NCBI GenBank assembly: GCA_905339295.1
Contig: CAJPFI010000025.1
Location: 1 to 51,939, forward strand
Source of the DNA: Burkholderiales bacterium
Lineage (GTDB): Bacteria > Pseudomonadota > Gammaproteobacteria > Burkholderiales > Casimicrobiaceae
Length of the DNA: 51,939 nt
Reading direction: 5' to 3'
The notes under the pieces are model-generated. The model was not told where the DNA came from. It ran no database searches and saw only the letters and a program-made list of their open reading frames with translations. How positions within the stretch are numbered: position 1 is the stretch's first letter; each line of letters begins with the position of its first letter. The position numbers and the translations under genes were made by a program. Below are positions 48,961 to 51,939 of this stretch, in pieces.

Positions 48961-49967
48961 CGGCAGTGGGCGCCCGCGCCGTTCCCGGCGGGTCGGGCAG
49001 CCCGCAGGACTCCCCCGCGACGATCGGCGTCATCGGCCCCGGTGCGATGGGGCTCGGAATCGTCGCGTCGCTCGTGCGCGGCGGGTTTCGCGTCGCCGCG
49101 CGCGACGTTCGCGCCGAGGCGAACGCGCGTGCGGCGGGGGCCGGCGCCACCGTCCTCGACTCGCCGGCGGCGGTCGCCCGAGCCGCCGCGATCGTCGTCG
49201 TGATTGTCGTCGACGACCGACAGGTCGACGACGTGCTGTTCGGCGCCGACGGCATCCTCGCCGCCGGTGCGCGCGACCGGATCGTACTGGTCGCCTCGAC
49301 CGTCGATCCCGCGTACGTCCGCTCGCTGCCCGAGCGCTGCGCTCCGCACGGCGTCACGATCCTGGACACGCCGGTCTCCGGGGGACCGGCGAGGGCGGCC
49401 GACGGCACGATGACGATGATGGTCGCCGGCGACCCCGGCGCGCGCGAACGGTGCGCGGGCGTGTTCGCTGCGATCGCCGGCCGCACGTTCGCGATCTCCG
49501 GGCGCGTCGGCGACGCGGCGGCGACCAAGATCGTCAACAACCTGCTCGCCGCGACGAATCTCGCCGCGGCCGCCGAGGCGCTGGCGCTCGCCGACGCGCT
49601 CGGCCTCGACGTGCGAGCGACCGCGGACGTGATCTCGGCGAGCTCGGGCGCGAGCTGGATCTTCGACGATCGCGTGCCGCGCGCGCTCGACGGCGACTAT
49701 GCGCCGCGCGCCGCGGCGCGGATCCTCGCGAAGGATGCTGGCATCGCGTGCGACGCGGCCGGGCGCCTGAACGCCGACGCGACGTTCGCGCGGGCGGCGC
49801 GCGCCGCCTTCGTCGACACGGTCGACGCCGGCTACGGCGAGGACGACGACGCGGCGATCATCCGCCGGGCGCGCGAGCGGCTCGGTCACTCTCGGCAGGC
49901 CGAGCCCCGTGCCGGGACGCTCAGCGTCCCGGCACGGGGCCGTCGACGCCGTAATGGCCGAACCTGA
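48957..49967 (+). CDS. Beta-hydroxyacid dehydrogenase family (3-hydroxyisobutyrate dehydrogenase-like)
   Basis: This 336-residue protein has an N-terminal Rossmann fold (IGVIGPGAMGLGIVASLVRGGF), then DTPVSGGPARAADGTMTMMVAGD, the conserved substrate-binding DxPVSGG signature of the family, and KIVNNLLAATNLAAAAEALALA with the catalytic Lys. Substrate not known. The GTG at 48957 overlaps the stop of the lipoprotein (GTGA); a second GTG at 48966 is possible. The last 20 residues (EPRAGTLSVPARGRRRRNG...) are encoded by the perfect hairpin at 49904-49940 and overlap the convergent gene by 47 bases. Confidence 0.87.
   Translation: MTAVGARAVPGGSGSPQDSPATIGVIGPGAMGLGIVASLVRGGFRVAARDVRAEANARAAGAGATVLDSPAAVARAAAIVVVIVVDDRQVDDVLFGADGILAAGARDRIVLVASTVDPAYVRSLPERCAPHGVTILDTPVSGGPARAADGTMTMMVAGDPGARERCAGVFAAIAGRTFAISGRVGDAAATKIVNNLLAATNLAAAAEALALADALGLDVRATADVISASSGASWIFDDRVPRALDGDYAPRAAARILAKDAGIACDAAGRLNADATFARAARAAFVDTVDAGYGEDDDAAIIRRARERLGHSRQAEPRAGTLSVPARGRRRRNGRT
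49904..49940. terminator. Perfect 18-bp hairpin between convergent genes
   Basis: Bases 49904-49921 pair perfectly with 49923-49940, leaving one central base, in practice a short loop of a few bases. It is placed at the 3' ends of two convergent genes, the spot for a bidirectional terminator. It lies inside the coding sequence of the dehydrogenase and covers the last codons of the solute-binding protein. Confidence 0.65.
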
Positions 49968-51708
49968 ACTGGCGAATCGGGTGCGCGCGATAGTTCGTCA
50001 CGCGTGCGTGCCACGCGTGATCCTCGACGATGTGCTGCGTGAGCCGGATCGGCGCGTAGGCGACGATGAGCTCGTGCATCCGTCCGAACAGCGCGGTGCG
50101 GCGCGGCCCGTCCGGCAGCCTGCGCGCCTCGTCGTGGAGCCGGTCGTACTCGGGAAGACGGAAGCGCGCCTGGTTCTCCTGCCCGGCATTCGGGCCGTAG
50201 AGGAGCTGCATGAAGTTCTCGGCGTCCGGGTAGTCGGCGTTCCAGCCGTCCGAGCGGAACGGGATCTTTCCGGCGCGTGCCATCTTGCGCAGCTCGGGCA
50301 GCTTGTCCTTGCGGATCGCGAGCTTGAGACCGATCGCGTCCATGTTCTTCTTCCACAGTTCGTCGGCGTCGCGCTGCGACGCGGTCGGCACCGACCAGCG
50401 CTCGAGCACGAGCGGCTTGCCGTCGGGCGTCTCGCGCCAGCCGTCGCCGTCGCGGTCCTTGTAGCCGAAGCGCTCGAGCAGCGCGCGCGCCGCCGGCGGG
50501 TCGTAGGCCTGCGCGCCGAACCGCCGGGCCGGATCGTGGCCGGCGATGCCCGGCGGCACGAGGCTCTGTGCGAGGATGCCGCGGCCCTTCTGCAGCACGC
50601 GCAGCGCCTCCGCGGCGTCGTAGGCCATCGCGATCGCGCGCCGCAGCGCGATCTTCGCGGGCTCGTAGCCGCCGACCACCGGGTCGTCCATGTTGAAGTA
50701 GAACCAGTAGGTGTTCGGGCGCAGCGCCGCCTCGTGCCTGATCCCCTTCGCGGCGAGGCGCGGCATGAGCCTGCCGTCGGCGAGCAGCTCGTCGACGAAC
50801 GTGGACGACACGCGCGCGTCGACGTCGATCTCGTGGTTCAGGAACGCGAGCCAGCGCGACTGCGCCTCCTCGATCACGCTGATCTCGACGCGGTCGAGCA
50901 GCGGCAGACGCTTGCCCCTGAGCGCCGCGGCGATCGCCTGCGACTCGGGCGGGACCGGGCCGGCAGGCACGTAGCTCCTGGCGCGGTGGTCCGGATTGCG
51001 CTCGAGCACCATGCGCGAGCTGCGCTTGTACTCGACGAGCCGGAACGCGCCGGTGCCGACCGGCTTCGCGCCGAGGTCCGCGCCGTACGCCTCGACGACC
51101 TCGCGCGCGACCGCGCCGGTGTTGGGAATCGCGAGCACGTAGGGGAACCGAAGGTCCGGCGCGTTCAACCGGATGCGCAGCGTGTAACGGTCGACGACCT
51201 CGAGTCCCGGCAGCGGCGCGTCATAGTCGAAGCGCCCGGTCTTCACCGCCTTCGCGCGCGCCTCCTCGCCGCCGGCGAGCTTGCCCTCGAGCAGCCACAG
51301 CCAGGGAGACTTCACCGCCGGATCGAGAATGCGCCTGAACGTGTACGCGTAGTCCGCCGCGACCAGCTCGCGCGGCTTGCCGCCGAACGCCGGATCGGAC
51401 GCGAAGCGGATGCCCTTGCGCAGCCTGCACAGCCACGTGCGGCCGCCGTCGGTCGACACCGGCAGCGCCTCGAGCGTGAGCGGCACGACCGTCAGCGGGC
51501 GCACCAGGTAGTCGAAGTCGAGCATCGACTCGAACACCTCGGCGATCACCGCGTCGGACGCGGCATCGGAGGCGAACTGCGGGTCGAAGCTCGTCTCCGC
51601 GATGTTGAGCACCGTGCGCAGGACGCGCGGCGGTTCGGCCGCGAGCGTCGCCGACGCGCAGGCGAGCGCGATGGACGCAAGGCAGGCAGCGACCAGTCGG
51701 TGCGGCAT
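49921..51708 (-). CDS. Family 5 extracellular solute-binding protein (peptide ABC transporter)
   Basis: This 595-residue protein has a signal peptide (LVAACLASIALACASATLA). The mature part follows the DppA/OppA-like layout: RVLRTVLNIAETSFDPQFASD, the middle KPVGTGAFRLVEYKRSSRMVLERNPDHR and EISVIEEAQSRWLAFLNHEIDVDA, then ALRRAIAMAYDAAEALRVLQKGRG and a late WKKNMDAIGLKLAIRKDKLPELRKM. It should bind peptides or related molecules in the periplasm for an ABC importer; no permease or ATPase gene is in the window. The ATG at 51708 starts the signal peptide. An IS end lies 92 bases upstream. Confidence 0.9.
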   Translation of the reverse strand: MPHRLVAACLASIALACASATLAAEPPRVLRTVLNIAETSFDPQFASDAASDAVIAEVFESMLDFDYLVRPLTVVPLTLEALPVSTDGGRTWLCRLRKGIRFASDPAFGGKPRELVAADYAYTFRRILDPAVKSPWLWLLEGKLAGGEEARAKAVKTGRFDYDAPLPGLEVVDRYTLRIRLNAPDLRFPYVLAIPNTGAVAREVVEAYGADLGAKPVGTGAFRLVEYKRSSRMVLERNPDHRARSYVPAGPVPPESQAIAAALRGKRLPLLDRVEISVIEEAQSRWLAFLNHEIDVDARVSSTFVDELLADGRLMPRLAAKGIRHEAALRPNTYWFYFNMDDPVVGGYEPAKIALRRAIAMAYDAAEALRVLQKGRGILAQSLVPPGIAGHDPARRFGAQAYDPPAARALLERFGYKDRDGDGWRETPDGKPLVLERWSVPTASQRDADELWKKNMDAIGLKLAIRKDKLPELRKMARAGKIPFRSDGWNADYPDAENFMQLLYGPNAGQENQARFRLPEYDRLHDEARRLPDGPRRTALFGRMHELIVAYAPIRLTQHIVEDHAWHARVTNYRAHPIRQFRFGHYGVDGPVPGR

Positions 51709-51800
51709 GGGGACGACCCGAAGCTCGGGCGACGCCGGCATCCTACGCGAAACGCCGACCGACCCTTACGCGGGACGGCCGGCGCGAAGACCTCGTCGCT

Positions 51801-51939
51801 AGTGGACTGTAACACTTAATTCGGTAGTATCATCATGCCTGCGGAGGGCGTGATGAAACTCACGAAGAGCGAGCAGACTGAATTGCAGCGACAAGCCAGT
51901 GCCAGGAACGGTCGAGCGGATTCGGCGCGCCGTGCGCGG
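51801..51939 (+). mobile_element. Left end of an IS630-type insertion sequence, cut by the window edge
   Basis: From 51802 a GTGGACTGTAACACTTAA-like end follows a TA dinucleotide (51800-51801), the target used by IS630/Tc1-like elements. The base composition changes abruptly from GC-rich to AT-rich. A transposase start follows at 51853. The right end is outside the window. Confidence 0.7.
51853..51939 (+). CDS. IS630-type transposase, N-terminal fragment
   Basis: The first 29 codons read MKLTKSEQTELQRQASARNG, then RADSARRAR, resembling the helix-turn-helix start of IS630-family transposases (L..eER..L...R......RARi). The reading frame runs out of the window. The IS sits in front of the solute-binding protein gene and could alter its expression. 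Confidence 0.65.
   Translation, partial: MKLTKSEQTELQRQASARNGRADSARRAR

Noticed and set aside
1-51939. tRNA, rRNA, CRISPR arrays, replication origin, phage genes
   Set aside because: Nothing matching was noticed on either strand while reading; short-period spacer repeats are absent. A dedicated tRNA or CRISPR scan would settle this.

Overview
The window is very GC-rich DNA packed with genes on both strands. It carries genes typical of Betaproteobacteria, probably a Burkholderiales-like or environmental relative: aceK, creA, a DUF1631 protein, nnrU, a BrkB/YihY protein, a DUF4124 protein, a uracil/xanthine permease and an ypfJ-type zinc peptidase. I found no rRNA, tRNA, CRISPR array, phage genes or replication origin. 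Most of it looks like ordinary chromosome. The exceptions are one decayed response-regulator gene near 38 kb and the left end of an IS630-type insertion sequence at the right edge.

Layout. 1-7.1 kb: start of an exported protein, an exported amidohydrolase, an MFS transporter, an odd nucleotidyltransferase-like protein, a secreted DUF5648-type protein, NnrU and BrkB. 7.2-14.7 kb: a secreted protein with a sorting-signal-like tail, a DUF2628/pilin-like fusion and a signalling and envelope block. In that block a class III cyclase with an FHA domain faces a membrane Ser/Thr kinase, which is followed in overlapping frames by a LysM/polysaccharide-deacetylase lipoprotein and a TPR lipoprotein. A convergent LysM lipoprotein ends the block. 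14.9-25.5 kb: small exported proteins, a cyclase-like DUF2652 protein, CreA, a uracil/xanthine permease, an SDR and a subtilisin-like protease. Three paralogous single-span membrane proteins with a shared four-cysteine C-terminal domain are scattered through this stretch.

25.7-34.8 kb: DUF1631 protein, TPR-GGDEF diguanylate cyclase, Stf0-type sulfotransferase, AEC transporter with a strongly structured leader, an exported protein, a GNAT-like protein of unknown role and a bacterial SET-domain methyltransferase. 34.9-36.1 kb: an ahpC-ahpD peroxide-defence pair behind a good sigma70-like promoter with a Fur-box-like site. 36.1-41.2 kb: exported protein, esterase-like hydrolase, decayed receiver gene, a small basic protein divergent from a LysR regulator, a quinone oxidoreductase and a TPR protein. 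41.7-45.0 kb: small lipoprotein, zinc metallopeptidase, multi-zinc-ribbon protein and small exported proteins. 45.2-51.8 kb: AceK, L-serine dehydratase, an MliC-like lipoprotein, a beta-hydroxyacid dehydrogenase, a family 5 solute-binding protein and the IS end.

The best candidate for something undescribed is the three-paralogue cysteine-domain family (A at 16.1 kb, B at 21.5 kb, C at 24.9 kb), two of which flank the secreted subtilase on the same strand. Other points of note are the kinase whose HAMP domain is the last element of the chain, the DUF2628/pilin fusion, the structured leader before the AEC transporter and a perfect 18-bp hairpin lying inside two overlapping convergent genes. All functions are assigned by reading translated sequence; no database search was possible.
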